Assembly (NCBI GenBank): GCA_945872975.1
Contig: CAMCCU010000001.1
Coordinates: 1-39,983 of the forward strand
Source: Pedosphaera parvula Ellin514
GTDB taxonomy: Bacteria > Verrucomicrobiota > Verrucomicrobiia > Limisphaerales > JADJPG01
DNA length: 39,983 nt
Reading direction: 5' to 3'
Positions 8,769 to 17,363 of the stretch are shown one piece after another; position 1 is the stretch's first letter, and the number at the start of each line of letters is the position of its first letter. The notes under the pieces were generated by a model, which was not told the DNA's origin, made no database searches, and saw nothing but the letters and a program-made list of their open reading frames with translations. A program made the position numbers and the translations under genes.

Positions 8769-9857
8769 TCAAGACGGCAGCCGGAGCGATACCGTTGTGC
8801 CCTCGCCCACCTTGCTCTTGATATCAAACTGGCCCGCGTGATTCTCCGCGATGCGCCTGACAATCGCCAACCCGAGCCCGGAACCCTGCTGCTCGCGAGT
8901 CTGTCGATTGAACTGCGAATAGGCGCCCATGTCCGCAATCTGATCCGGAGTCATTCCGTGGCCATGGTCCGAGATGGACAGCAAATACTCGCCTTTCCCC
9001 TGGGTTCCCTCGACGCGAACAGCGGAGCCAGGCACGGAGAACTTCAACGCGTTATCCATCAGCTCATCGACCAGTTTCGTGAAGAGATCCTGCGCCATCG
9101 CCACCGTCCCGTCGCCGAGCTGCATCTGCAGATCAGCAGGGCGAGCGGCCGCCTCCGCACAATGGCGCGCCCGCGCCTCAATGATTGCTTGCAGCTGGGA
9201 GGTGGATTTCTCGCGCAACGAGGCGAGGTATTCAGGATCGCCCGCCTGCATTTCCAACTGACCATAGAGGAGAAAATTCTGCACCGTTCGATGCAGCCGC
9301 TCCGCCGACTGCAAAATATTGGTTCCGAACTCCGCGACCTCCGCAGGCGAAAGCGATTCGGCGTCCTGAGCCAGCAATTGCGCGAGCCCGAAGATTCCGT
9401 TCAACGGGGTGATCATCTCATGCGGAAGAGCCAGGCTGAGATTGGAACGCAGATCCGCCAGCTTCTTCTCCGCGTTGTCGCGCAAGACCTGGTTCTTCTT
9501 CAGACGGGCTTCGACGGTGGAGAACAATTGCGGCGCGGTGAAGGGCTTCGACAAGTAATCGTCCGCGCCGAGATTCATTCCCTTCCGCATGCTGCTGGCG
9601 TCGCTCATTCCGGTCATCAGGATGAACGGGATCGCCGCCGTCGAAGGCTGCTGCCGGAGCTGTTCGAGAAGCGTATAACCATCCATGCGCTCCATGTTCA
9701 CGTCGCAGATGATGAGGTCAGGAAGAGCGCGGAGCGCGATCTCCGCACCCTCGACGCCATCCGCAGCCTCAAGCGTCTCGAAACCTTTCCGTTGCAAGGC
9801 GAACGTCGTCGCCTCGCGGAACACCGCTTCATCATCGATGACCAGGATTCGTTGCAT
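8769..9857 (-). CDS. Receiver-histidine kinase (response regulator with kinase output)
   Basis: 362 residues. Residues 1-118 are a receiver with acidic pocket IDDE, phospho-acceptor D52 (LIICDVNMERMDGY) and the conserved lysine in YLSKPF. A coiled linker (118-140) leads to a HisKA-like helix pair with H146 (LPHEMITPLNGIFGL), then a HATPase_c domain with N-box ELMDNALKFS, G1 SISDHGHGMTPD and G2 QGSGLGLAIVRRIAENHAG. There is no transmembrane segment, so it is cytoplasmic. It starts 1 base past the stop of the upstream hybrid kinase (9859), so it is coupled and is the last gene of the operon. It probably receives phosphate from another member and acts as a second kinase; no output domain is present. 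Confidence 0.88.
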   Translation of the reverse strand: MQRILVIDDEAVFREATTFALQRKGFETLEAADGVEGAEIALRALPDLIICDVNMERMDGYTLLEQLRQQPSTAAIPFILMTGMSDASSMRKGMNLGADDYLSKPFTAPQLFSTVEARLKKNQVLRDNAEKKLADLRSNLSLALPHEMITPLNGIFGLAQLLAQDAESLSPAEVAEFGTNILQSAERLHRTVQNFLLYGQLEMQAGDPEYLASLREKSTSQLQAIIEARARHCAEAAARPADLQMQLGDGTVAMAQDLFTKLVDELMDNALKFSVPGSAVRVEGTQGKGEYLLSISDHGHGMTPDQIADMGAYSQFNRQTREQQGSGLGLAIVRRIAENHAGQFDIKSKVGEGTTVSLRLPS

Positions 9858-9858
9858 G

Positions 9859-12800
9859 TCAGGGGCTCACTGTTCGGCGTGATTTCAGCGAACGCTCGAC
9901 GGCGTTCAGCAGCTTCTCCGTGGTGAACGGCTTGAGCAGGAACTCCGCTCCCGTCAGCTCCTCCGCCTGCTTTTCGTTCTCACTCATGCCGCTGGAGGCG
10001 ATGATCCGGATGGTTGGATCCAGACGGCGGAGCGCGTTGATGGTGGCAGGGCCATCAAGGAACGGCATCACCATGTCGGTCAGCACCAGGTCAATGTCGT
10101 CCTTGTGCTGCGCAAAGAGAGCCACGGCTTCCGTCCCATCGCTGGCGGTCAGGACGCGGTAACCAAACTTCGTGAAGATGGCCTTCGTGATTTCCTGGAA
10201 CGCGCGCTCGTCATCAATCACGAGAATCTTCTCGCCATGTCCGACTGGCAACGACGCGGGCTTGTCGGGCTCCGCCGCTTTCTCGGACGCCGCTGAAGCG
10301 GGAAGGAACACGCGGAACCGCGTCCCTTTGCCGGGCTCGCTTTCCGCACGGACCCAGCCGCCGTGATTCTTCACAATGGTCTGCACTGTTGAAAGACCCA
10401 GGCCCGTCCCGATTCCCTCCGGCTTCAACGTAAAGAACGGCTCCCAAATCTTCTCCATGACTTCCGGCGGAATGCCGGTTCCGGTATCCGCCACGGACAG
10501 GACCACATACGGTCCGGGCAGAGCCTCCGGCGGGCGCTCGGTGGAATCCGCATCCACCGTGAGATTCACCGCCGCCACGCACAGGCTGCCGCCGTTCGGC
10601 ATGGCGTCGCGCGCGTTGACGCAAAGATTCATGAGCACCTGATGGATCTGCGTCGCATCGGCCACGGTGGTCCACAGATCCTTCGCCACGGCGGACTTGA
10701 TCGAAATGCTCTTTGGAAAAGTCTCCTGCATGATCTTGGAGACCTCAGATACCAGGTGCTTGAGGCTGATCAACACGCGCCCGCCCTCCTGCCCGCGAGT
10801 GAACGATAGAATCTGCTTCACCATCTCCGCACCGCGCTGCACGCCGGTCCGCAGGGTTTCCAGGAGGCGGGCATTGCGATCATCCGCCTGAGTTTCCTGG
10901 AGGAGATTCACCGACATCATGATCGGCGCGAGGATGTTGTTGAGATCATGCGCAATGCCGCTGGCAAGCGTGCCGATGCTCTCCAGCCGTTGCGCTCGCA
11001 GGAATTGACCTTCCAGCTTCCGCTTCTCGGTGACGTCGGTGGACAGGGTCAGAATTGATTTGGGATGGCCCTCGCTGTCGCGCACCAACGTCCATCGGCT
11101 CTCCACCACGACCTCGCCGCCAGCCTTCGTGCTGTGACGAAGTTCCCCGCTCCATTCGCCCTTCGAGAGGACCGCCTGAAGCGCGTCCAGAAACTGCGCC
11201 CCGCTGTTCCGCGAGAACAGCTCAATCGCGCTCCGTCCCACCGCCTCCTCCGCGGACCAGCCATAGACACGACTGGCACCCCGGTTCCAAAAGAGGATGC
11301 GATGTTCAAGGTCGCGAACAACGATCGCGTCCTGCGCCTTGTCCAGCAGCGCAGCCTGCTCGATGATCTGTTCCTCCGCACGCTTGCGCTCCGTCACATC
11401 CGAGGCGTAACAGTGAACGATGCCCGCCACGGGAATCGGGAAGAACGACCACGACAGCGTCCGGTCTCCGCTGGTCGTTTCGTGATGAAGCCGCGTCTGC
11501 CCCAGCGCCAGACAACCTTTCGCAATCGCAGCGGTGTCCGATGGAAGGATGGCCGTGGGACGGTTTTGGCCGAGTGATTTGGCCAGCGCGAGCGCGGCTT
11601 CGTTGTAGTAACTGACCGAACCCTCGCCGGAGATTTCCATCACGGCCTGTGGATTGAAGCGGGGGAAGGCCGCCAGCTTCTCGATCTCGGATTCGGCGCG
11701 CCGCCGGTCGGTGATGTCACGCATGCAGGCGGTGAACAAAACGCCCTCGCCGATGTCGATGCGGGACACGGCCAGTTCAATGGGGAAGATCGAGCCGTCA
11801 CGGCGCGTCGCCTGAGCTTCGACCCGCTTGCCCACCAGACCGCCCCTGCCGTTGTCCCAGTTGCGGAAATAATCCTCACTGCGACCGGAACCCGGCATCG
11901 GCAACACAATCAAGTCCGTCAACCTGCGTCCCATGACCTCTGAGCGGCAGTAGCCAAACGTCTTCTCGGCGGCGGGGTTGAATTCCACGATGTCGCCATC
12001 CTGATTCATCGCGACCACGCAATCGAGGGACGACTCGATCACGCCGCGAGTTCTGGCCTCGCTCCGCCTCAGCGCCTCCTCCGCGTGCTTGCGCTCCGTG
12101 ACATCGCGGGCGCTGACGTAAATGAGCTTCTCATCCAGCAAAGGCATGGCATTCCACTGAAGCCACACGTGATTTCCATCGTGCCGGCAGAAGCGGCTTT
12201 CAAATATCGCCGGCTCTCCGCTCGCAGCGAGCTGCTCAAGGTGGCTCCGGGTTTGTTCCCGATCGTCCGGATGAACCAGGTCGAGCAGCGGCGTGGCACA
12301 CAGGCAACTGATGGGGAAACCAAGGGCACGTTCCCACGCTGGGTTCAGCCGTTTGAGCGAGCCATCAAACCCGGCCACGGACAGGAGATCAGCGGAGAGG
12401 CAAAAGAAGCGGTCCAGATCCACCTCCGCCCGGCGGCGGTCCCCGCGTTCGCGAATCACCTCAATCGCACGACGGATCGATGGGGCGAGCCGAGACAATT
12501 CGCTCTTGGAAACATGGTCGGCCGCACCTTGAAGGATGGATTCCGCCGCACGCTGGCCGTTCATCGTGCCGGACAAAAAGATGAACGGCACCTCCGGACA
12601 CCGTTCCTGTGCGAGCTCCAAAGCCGTGGCCCCATCGAAGGAAGGCAGCGAATGATCCGCCAGGATCAGATCAAAATCGCGCAGCTCCAAAGCCGCGAGA
12701 TAGTCTTCGCGATTCCAGACTTGGGACAGCCGGCAGACAATTCCCTCCCGGCTGAGGGCTTCACGGATCAGCTCCGCATCATTCGTGTCATCTTCGAGAT

Positions 12801-12918
12801 GAAGAATCGAAAAGAAGTCGCAGCTCCCCGCAGCCTCGCAGCCGTTGCGGGCGGGATGTGCCTCCGGTGCGCCACCAGTGTCTCCCTCGGAACTAGGGTC
12901 AATTATTGAACATCTCAT
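9859..12918 (-). CDS. Multi-PAS hybrid histidine kinase with receivers at both ends
   Basis: 1019 residues, soluble (no TM helix). Domain order: divergent N-terminal receiver (about 36-155, HLEDD pocket, D88 in LILADHSLPSFDG); four PAS/PAC units (about 168-280, 292-410, 415-515 and 525-635), each closing with D-V/I-T-E/D-R/K; a HisKA with H657 (GTLASGIAHDLNNILAPIM); a HATPase_c (N-box LMNLCVNARDAM, G1 ADTGTGIP, G2 GTGLGLSTV); and a C-terminal receiver with D948 (LVLTDMVMPFLDG). The HDLNN form of the H-box marks the NtrB-like kinase class. Start ATG 12918 lies 41 bases after the preceding response regulator in the same direction. Ligands of the PAS units cannot be told from sequence. Confidence 0.9.
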   Translation of the reverse strand: MRCSIIDPSSEGDTGGAPEAHPARNGCEAAGSCDFFSILHLEDDTNDAELIREALSREGIVCRLSQVWNREDYLAALELRDFDLILADHSLPSFDGATALELAQERCPEVPFIFLSGTMNGQRAAESILQGAADHVSKSELSRLAPSIRRAIEVIRERGDRRRAEVDLDRFFCLSADLLSVAGFDGSLKRLNPAWERALGFPISCLCATPLLDLVHPDDREQTRSHLEQLAASGEPAIFESRFCRHDGNHVWLQWNAMPLLDEKLIYVSARDVTERKHAEEALRRSEARTRGVIESSLDCVVAMNQDGDIVEFNPAAEKTFGYCRSEVMGRRLTDLIVLPMPGSGRSEDYFRNWDNGRGGLVGKRVEAQATRRDGSIFPIELAVSRIDIGEGVLFTACMRDITDRRRAESEIEKLAAFPRFNPQAVMEISGEGSVSYYNEAALALAKSLGQNRPTAILPSDTAAIAKGCLALGQTRLHHETTSGDRTLSWSFFPIPVAGIVHCYASDVTERKRAEEQIIEQAALLDKAQDAIVVRDLEHRILFWNRGASRVYGWSAEEAVGRSAIELFSRNSGAQFLDALQAVLSKGEWSGELRHSTKAGGEVVVESRWTLVRDSEGHPKSILTLSTDVTEKRKLEGQFLRAQRLESIGTLASGIAHDLNNILAPIMMSVNLLQETQADDRNARLLETLRTGVQRGAEMVKQILSFTRGQEGGRVLISLKHLVSEVSKIMQETFPKSISIKSAVAKDLWTTVADATQIHQVLMNLCVNARDAMPNGGSLCVAAVNLTVDADSTERPPEALPGPYVVLSVADTGTGIPPEVMEKIWEPFFTLKPEGIGTGLGLSTVQTIVKNHGGWVRAESEPGKGTRFRVFLPASAASEKAAEPDKPASLPVGHGEKILVIDDERAFQEITKAIFTKFGYRVLTASDGTEAVALFAQHKDDIDLVLTDMVMPFLDGPATINALRRLDPTIRIIASSGMSENEKQAEELTGAEFLLKPFTTEKLLNAVERSLKSRRTVSP

Positions 12919-12958
12919 GGTCGGCGTGGATACGTCTGGTCAGGGGAGACCGCACGAT

Positions 12959-13555
12959 TCAGATATTTAGGTCTGCCTTGAGTTTCTCGCTGCAATCCGG
13001 ACAGATGCCGTGACTGAAACGAACGTTGGCGTGCCCCGTGATGTAGCTCTCCACCCGGTGCCAGTAATTTCCGTCGTCGCGAATCTTTTTGCAGTAGCAG
13101 CAGATGGGCAGGAGTCCCTGCAACTGCTTCACGTTGGCGATCGCCTCCTCGAGCTCAGTCACGCGATCCGCCAGGGCCGACTGGAGCTGGACGACCCGCG
13201 AGCCGACTTGCACACGCGCCCGCAGCTCGCCGTGATCGAAAGGTTTGGTGACGTAATCATCCGCGCCGGCTTCCAGACCTTCGACGATGTCCTCCTTGCT
13301 GCCACGGGATGTCAGCAGAATGATGTAGGCGGATTTCAAGGCCGGCGTTTTCCGGGCTTCGCGACACACTTCCACGCCATCCATCTCCGGCATCAGCCAG
13401 TCGAGAACGAGCAAGGATGGAGCATCTGGGGCTTGAAGCGCATCCCAGGCTTCCTTGCCGTTGGCGGTGACGATCACCTCGTAGCCCCACTTGACGAGCG
13501 CGGCCTGGAGGAGGCGTCTGGACACCGGATCATCTTCAGCGATGAGCACCCTCAT
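12959..13555 (-). CDS. Response regulator with Cys-rich C-terminal module
   Basis: 198 residues. An N-terminal receiver (1-120) has AEDD, D54 region (LLVLDWLMPEMDGVE) and the DDYVTKPFDHGEL lysine. A coiled-coil-like helix (about 122-146, SALADRVTELEEAIANVKQL) leads to a C-terminal module ICCYCKKIRDDGNYW ... SHGICPDCSEKL. This Cys-x-x-Cys tail is seen at the end of many sensory proteins and response regulators; a metal- or redox-responsive role is possible but unproven. No DNA-binding or enzymatic output domain is present. Its ATG overlaps the stop of the CHASE8 kinase gene (ATGA at 13552-13555), so the two are translationally coupled and it is the natural first phospho-acceptor candidate for that kinase. 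Confidence 0.9.
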   Translation of the reverse strand: MRVLIAEDDPVSRRLLQAALVKWGYEVIVTANGKEAWDALQAPDAPSLLVLDWLMPEMDGVEVCREARKTPALKSAYIILLTSRGSKEDIVEGLEAGADDYVTKPFDHGELRARVQVGSRVVQLQSALADRVTELEEAIANVKQLQGLLPICCYCKKIRDDGNYWHRVESYITGHANVRFSHGICPDCSEKLKADLNI

Positions 13556-16500
13556 GCGGCTTTCTCCTTCATGAGCGACTCCAGCGCAGGAACCAGCAGC
13601 GCGATCTGTTGTTCGAGTTGTTCAAAGACTTCCAAGGCATGGCCGAAATCACCATTGCGTCCCATCTGCTCCAGGTTGAAGGCGAGCTCGAACGCCCGGC
13701 GAACGCCGAAGTTGCCGACTGATCCCTTCAAGGTGTGGGCGGTCCGCTCCAGCACTGGAGCATCCGCACGCTCGACGGCCCTTCGGATCTCCGTCATCAG
13801 GCGCGGCATGTCTTCAAAGAAGAGGCCCGCGACCTCCTTCAACAAATCAAGGTCGCCGTCCACACGCTTGAGGACGACACTCGGATCGAACGCGAATTGT
13901 TCTTTCGTTTCTTGCATTGCCACGGTCTCTGACGATGCCCGGGAGCCTGCGTAACTCTCGATGGCATCGAAGAGCTTCTTCCGATCTATCGGCTTGGTTA
14001 CGTAATGGTCCATGCCCGAAGATAAACATTTTTCACGGTCCCCCTCCATGGCGTGGGCGGTCATGGCAATGATGGGGGTGCGCCGGCCGGACCCCGCCTC
14101 GCGCTCCCGAATCGCCCCGGTCGCCTCCAACCCGCTCATCTCTGGCATCTGGACGTCCATCAGCACGACGTCAAAGCGCTCCTTTTCCCACGTTTCCAGC
14201 GCCTTGCGCCCGTTCCCCGCCACAGCCACCGAGTGCCCCCACTTTTCAAGGATTCGAACCGCAAGCCGCTGATTCACCAGATTATCCTCCGCCAACAGGA
14301 TGCGTAGCGAACGGCCCGCCTTCAGGACAGGTTCAGCCGGCGCCGCCGGAACGGACAGTGTTCCAGCACCAGCGCTCCCGAGCGCGGACATGATGGCGTC
14401 CAGGAGTTCGGACTGCCGGATCGGCTTGGTGAGATAGACGGAGATGCCCAACTCGCGACAGCGCGCGGCATCCTCCACCTGATCCGCCGACGAGAGCATC
14501 ATGATGATCGCGTTGGCGAGGTTGGGGCTCTCCTTGATCTTCTTCGCCAGAGTGAAGCCATCGACCTCCGGCATCATCGCGTCGAGCAAGACCAGCGGAT
14601 AAGAACAATTCCTCGCAGCCGCCTGCTCCAGTTCCGCGATCGCCGCATCCGCCCCGTCCACCAGGACCGGCTTCATCGACCACTTCCGCAGGAACTCGTC
14701 GAGAATCCGGCGGTTGACCTCGTTGTCATCCACCACGAGAGCCGGCATATCCTTGAGCGACACCTGAAGCGGCGGCGTGATGGCAATCGCGTCTGTCCGA
14801 ACTTCAAACCTCGCCGTGAAGTGGAACTTGCTCCCCACGCCGGGCTCGCTTTCCACCCAGATCCGTCCGCCCATCAGGCCGACCAGTTGAGTCGAGATCG
14901 GCAGGCCCAATCCGCTGCCACCATAGTTGCGCGTAGTGGAGCTGTCCGCCTGGGTGAACGCCTCGAAGATGAGTCCCTGCTTGTCCTTCGGAATGCCGAT
15001 GCCCGTGTCCGCCACGGTGAATTGCAGCATCACCCCCGCGTCATTCTGCGACTTCAACGCGACATCGAGAACGACCTCTCCGCGAGACGTGAACTTGATG
15101 GCGTTGCCGACGAGATTCAGGATCACCTGACGCAGGCGGCCCGGGTCACCCACGAGACCCTGCGGAATCTCCGGCGGCAAGTGACACGCCAGCTCCAGCC
15201 CCTTCTGGTGCGCCCGCAACGCGACCGTCAACAAAGTGTCCTCCAGCGTGTCGCGGATCTTGAAATCAACCGGGTCCAGCGTGAGCTTGCCCGCCTCGAT
15301 CTTCGAGAAATCAAGGATGTCATTGATCAGCGCCAGCAAGGTGTCCGCCGACTCCCTGACCGTGGTCATCAACCCGCGCTGCTCGTGGTTCAGCTCCGTA
15401 TCCAGGGCCAGCGCCGTCATGCCGATGATGCCGTTCATCGGCGTGCGAATCTCATGGCTCATGTTCGCGAGGAACTGGCTCTTCGCCAGGTTCGCCGCCT
15501 CCGCCTGCTCCTTGGCGTGGGTCAGCTCATCCTCCCTCGCCTTGCGCTGGGTGATGTCCGTGCAGGCTCCGATGAACTTGATGACGTCGCCCTTGTGATT
15601 GTAAATGGGCCGCCCACGATCCGACCAGTAGACGTAGCTGCCGTCCTTCCTCGCGATACGATATTCCTCCGTAAACGGCCGCCCGGAACGATGCGATTCC
15701 TCATAGGCCACCGCCACCCTGCTCCGCTCATCCGGATGAATGTTCGCCTCCCACGAATCCAACGTGCGGCCAAACTCCCCTTCACCATAGCCCAGCGCTC
15801 CATCGATCTGGCCGAACCAGTCGATCTGCCCGGTCAGCGTGTGGACCACATACAACAGGTCGCTCGCGTTCAGCGCGATCTGCGCGTAGAGCTGCTCGGA
15901 CTCCCAGAGCGCCTGCTCCGCCTTCCGCCGCTCCACAATCTCCATCTGCAACTCGCCGGTGCGTTCCGCAACGCGCTTCTCCAAACCGTCCCGCGCCGCC
16001 TGCAACGCCACATCCCGCTCCTGGATCTGCCGGAGCATCTCATTGAAACCATCGATGAGCGTGCCGATCTCGTCCTCTCCATACTTCCTGGCGCGCACAG
16101 AATAATTCTGTCCCGCAGCGACGCCGCGCGCCACCTCGGCCAGCTCCAGAATCGGACGCAGCATCCCCTTCTGCAAAGCCAGCGAGAGCAGGAACGCGAC
16201 GAAGGCGGAGATCAAAAGGAGAATCCCGGCGATAGATCCATACCGCCATAGACGTGCATCGAAGGCGGACAAATTCGAGCGCAGGCAGATCGCCCCGATG
16301 ACCGCCCCGTCCTTCCGGATCGCCCGCTTCAGGATCAAGGCGTCCCGCTCGAAAATGTGCTGACCTTCGGCGAGCAGGGGCAGCGACAATGGTTGGCCGG
16401 TCTTTCTCCGATACTCTGCGAATACAGACCCGTCGCGGCTGAGCACCCACGCCGCCTCGATGCTTGGCTCGGAACGTAGCAAGGCCAGTGCTTCCTGGGC

Positions 16501-16731
16501 GTTCTCCGTCCCGTTGAACTGGATCGCCGCCACGCTGTTGTTGGCGAGCATGTCTCCCAGCAAAGTGAGGTTGTCCAAGATGGACTTCCGGAAAGTGATC
16601 ACCTCATAGGCAACGAAGCCGCCGCACGCCAGCAACAGCGAGACGCAGCTCGTCAGCATAATGACAAGCGTCTGCTTTTGCTTGATCGAGGATCGCCTCA
16701 CGGGCAATCCCGGATTGGGTGTCTCACTCAT
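13552..16731 (-). CDS. CHASE8-HAMP-PAS hybrid histidine kinase with two receivers and HPt
   Basis: 1059 residues from ATG 16731, preferred over ATG 16749 because AGAGGA sits just upstream. TM1 (about 22-44); a periplasmic CHASE8-type sensor (about 46-160) with the typical LTLLGDMLANNSVAAIQFN signature; TM2 (about 165-187); HAMP (185-238); coiled coil; PAS/PAC (about 275-397); HisKA with H426 (NMSHEIRTPMNGIIGM); HATPase_c (ADTGIGIP, GGSGLGLPIS); receiver 1 D717 (VLLDAMMPEVDG); receiver 2 D859 (VLMDVQMPEMSG); and HPt H999 (AHTLKGSVGNFG). This is a complete phosphorelay chassis of the BarA/EvgS type. CHASE8 is the periplasmic domain of YfiN/TpbB, which YfiR regulates; here the YfiR-like gene directly precedes and overlaps this one by 8 bases. 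Confidence 0.93.
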   Translation of the reverse strand: MSETPNPGLPVRRSSIKQKQTLVIMLTSCVSLLLACGGFVAYEVITFRKSILDNLTLLGDMLANNSVAAIQFNGTENAQEALALLRSEPSIEAAWVLSRDGSVFAEYRRKTGQPLSLPLLAEGQHIFERDALILKRAIRKDGAVIGAICLRSNLSAFDARLWRYGSIAGILLLISAFVAFLLSLALQKGMLRPILELAEVARGVAAGQNYSVRARKYGEDEIGTLIDGFNEMLRQIQERDVALQAARDGLEKRVAERTGELQMEIVERRKAEQALWESEQLYAQIALNASDLLYVVHTLTGQIDWFGQIDGALGYGEGEFGRTLDSWEANIHPDERSRVAVAYEESHRSGRPFTEEYRIARKDGSYVYWSDRGRPIYNHKGDVIKFIGACTDITQRKAREDELTHAKEQAEAANLAKSQFLANMSHEIRTPMNGIIGMTALALDTELNHEQRGLMTTVRESADTLLALINDILDFSKIEAGKLTLDPVDFKIRDTLEDTLLTVALRAHQKGLELACHLPPEIPQGLVGDPGRLRQVILNLVGNAIKFTSRGEVVLDVALKSQNDAGVMLQFTVADTGIGIPKDKQGLIFEAFTQADSSTTRNYGGSGLGLPISTQLVGLMGGRIWVESEPGVGSKFHFTARFEVRTDAIAITPPLQVSLKDMPALVVDDNEVNRRILDEFLRKWSMKPVLVDGADAAIAELEQAAARNCSYPLVLLDAMMPEVDGFTLAKKIKESPNLANAIIMMLSSADQVEDAARCRELGISVYLTKPIRQSELLDAIMSALGSAGAGTLSVPAAPAEPVLKAGRSLRILLAEDNLVNQRLAVRILEKWGHSVAVAGNGRKALETWEKERFDVVLMDVQMPEMSGLEATGAIREREAGSGRRTPIIAMTAHAMEGDREKCLSSGMDHYVTKPIDRKKLFDAIESYAGSRASSETVAMQETKEQFAFDPSVVLKRVDGDLDLLKEVAGLFFEDMPRLMTEIRRAVERADAPVLERTAHTLKGSVGNFGVRRAFELAFNLEQMGRNGDFGHALEVFEQLEQQIALLVPALESLMKEKAA

Positions 16732-17356
16732 ATTTTCCTCTGACCGCATTCGCCGCCCCGAGCAGCCTGGCGTCCAACTTCAGCCCAGCCGACTGGGCGG
16801 ATAACACACTGATCTCGAATCGAATGGACTGCCCCTTGAGCATGAAATTGATGATTCCTCCCTGGTCCAGAAAATCCTCTGTCTCCCCCACCGTCAGAAC
16901 CGGGACACCTTTGAGACGATCGCGGAGCTCCCTGAGACGGCGGCGCTCTGAAGAACTCACAAACAAAACGTGGCATTCCTTCAACTCCGCGTCGTTCGTC
17001 ACCCGGCGCAGGTTCAGCGGCCGGCCGGGACGATTTGGAGCCTGAACCGACTTCTCTAAATATTGGTCAAAAGGATCCTTCCCGATCACTCCAATCACCA
17101 CCGGAGAGTTCGTTGCTGGAAATGTTCCGTCAGGCCATTTCACAAATGCTGCGAAGTTGGCGAGAAACTCGGCTTTGACCTGATACTCCTGGTACCCGGA
17201 CGCAGGCGCGCTCGACACCACGCCCTGCATGAAGAGCGCAGATACGATCAACCCACCAACGGCCGTCACGACATGCCGCAACCAACAAACCACCCCGGAC
17301 CGCCCGCAGCGCACCAGCGCCTCGGCTCCGCAGTGAATCTGTAGGGCTTTCATCAT
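16724..17356 (-). CDS. YfiR-family periplasmic protein (DUF4154)
   Basis: 210 residues from ATG 17356, the start that follows the receptor gene stop (17364) by 7 bases; the frame is open further upstream, but only inside the receptor gene. A signal/TM segment (about residues 26-48) is followed by the YfiR fold: YQVKAEFLANFAAFVKWPDG, SPVVIGVIGKDPFDQYLE, ECHVLFVSSSERRRL, PVLTVGETEDFLDQGGIINF and RFEISVLSAQSAGLKLDARL. YfiR is known in Pseudomonas as a periplasmic repressor of the CHASE8-containing diguanylate cyclase YfiN. The neighbour here is instead a CHASE8 hybrid kinase, overlapping by 8 bases, so a YfiR-kinase interaction is the natural inference. Confidence 0.9.
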   Translation of the reverse strand: MMKALQIHCGAEALVRCGRSGVVCWLRHVVTAVGGLIVSALFMQGVVSSAPASGYQEYQVKAEFLANFAAFVKWPDGTFPATNSPVVIGVIGKDPFDQYLEKSVQAPNRPGRPLNLRRVTNDAELKECHVLFVSSSERRRLRELRDRLKGVPVLTVGETEDFLDQGGIINFMLKGQSIRFEISVLSAQSAGLKLDARLLGAANAVRGKYE

Positions 17357-17363
17357 CGGCTGC

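Noticed and set aside
14821-16251. 476-codon plus-strand ORF antisense to the CHASE8 kinase
   Set aside because: Antisense shadow of a confidently assigned kinase; long reverse frames are expected in GC-rich genes. The translation is Arg/Leu-rich with no domain.
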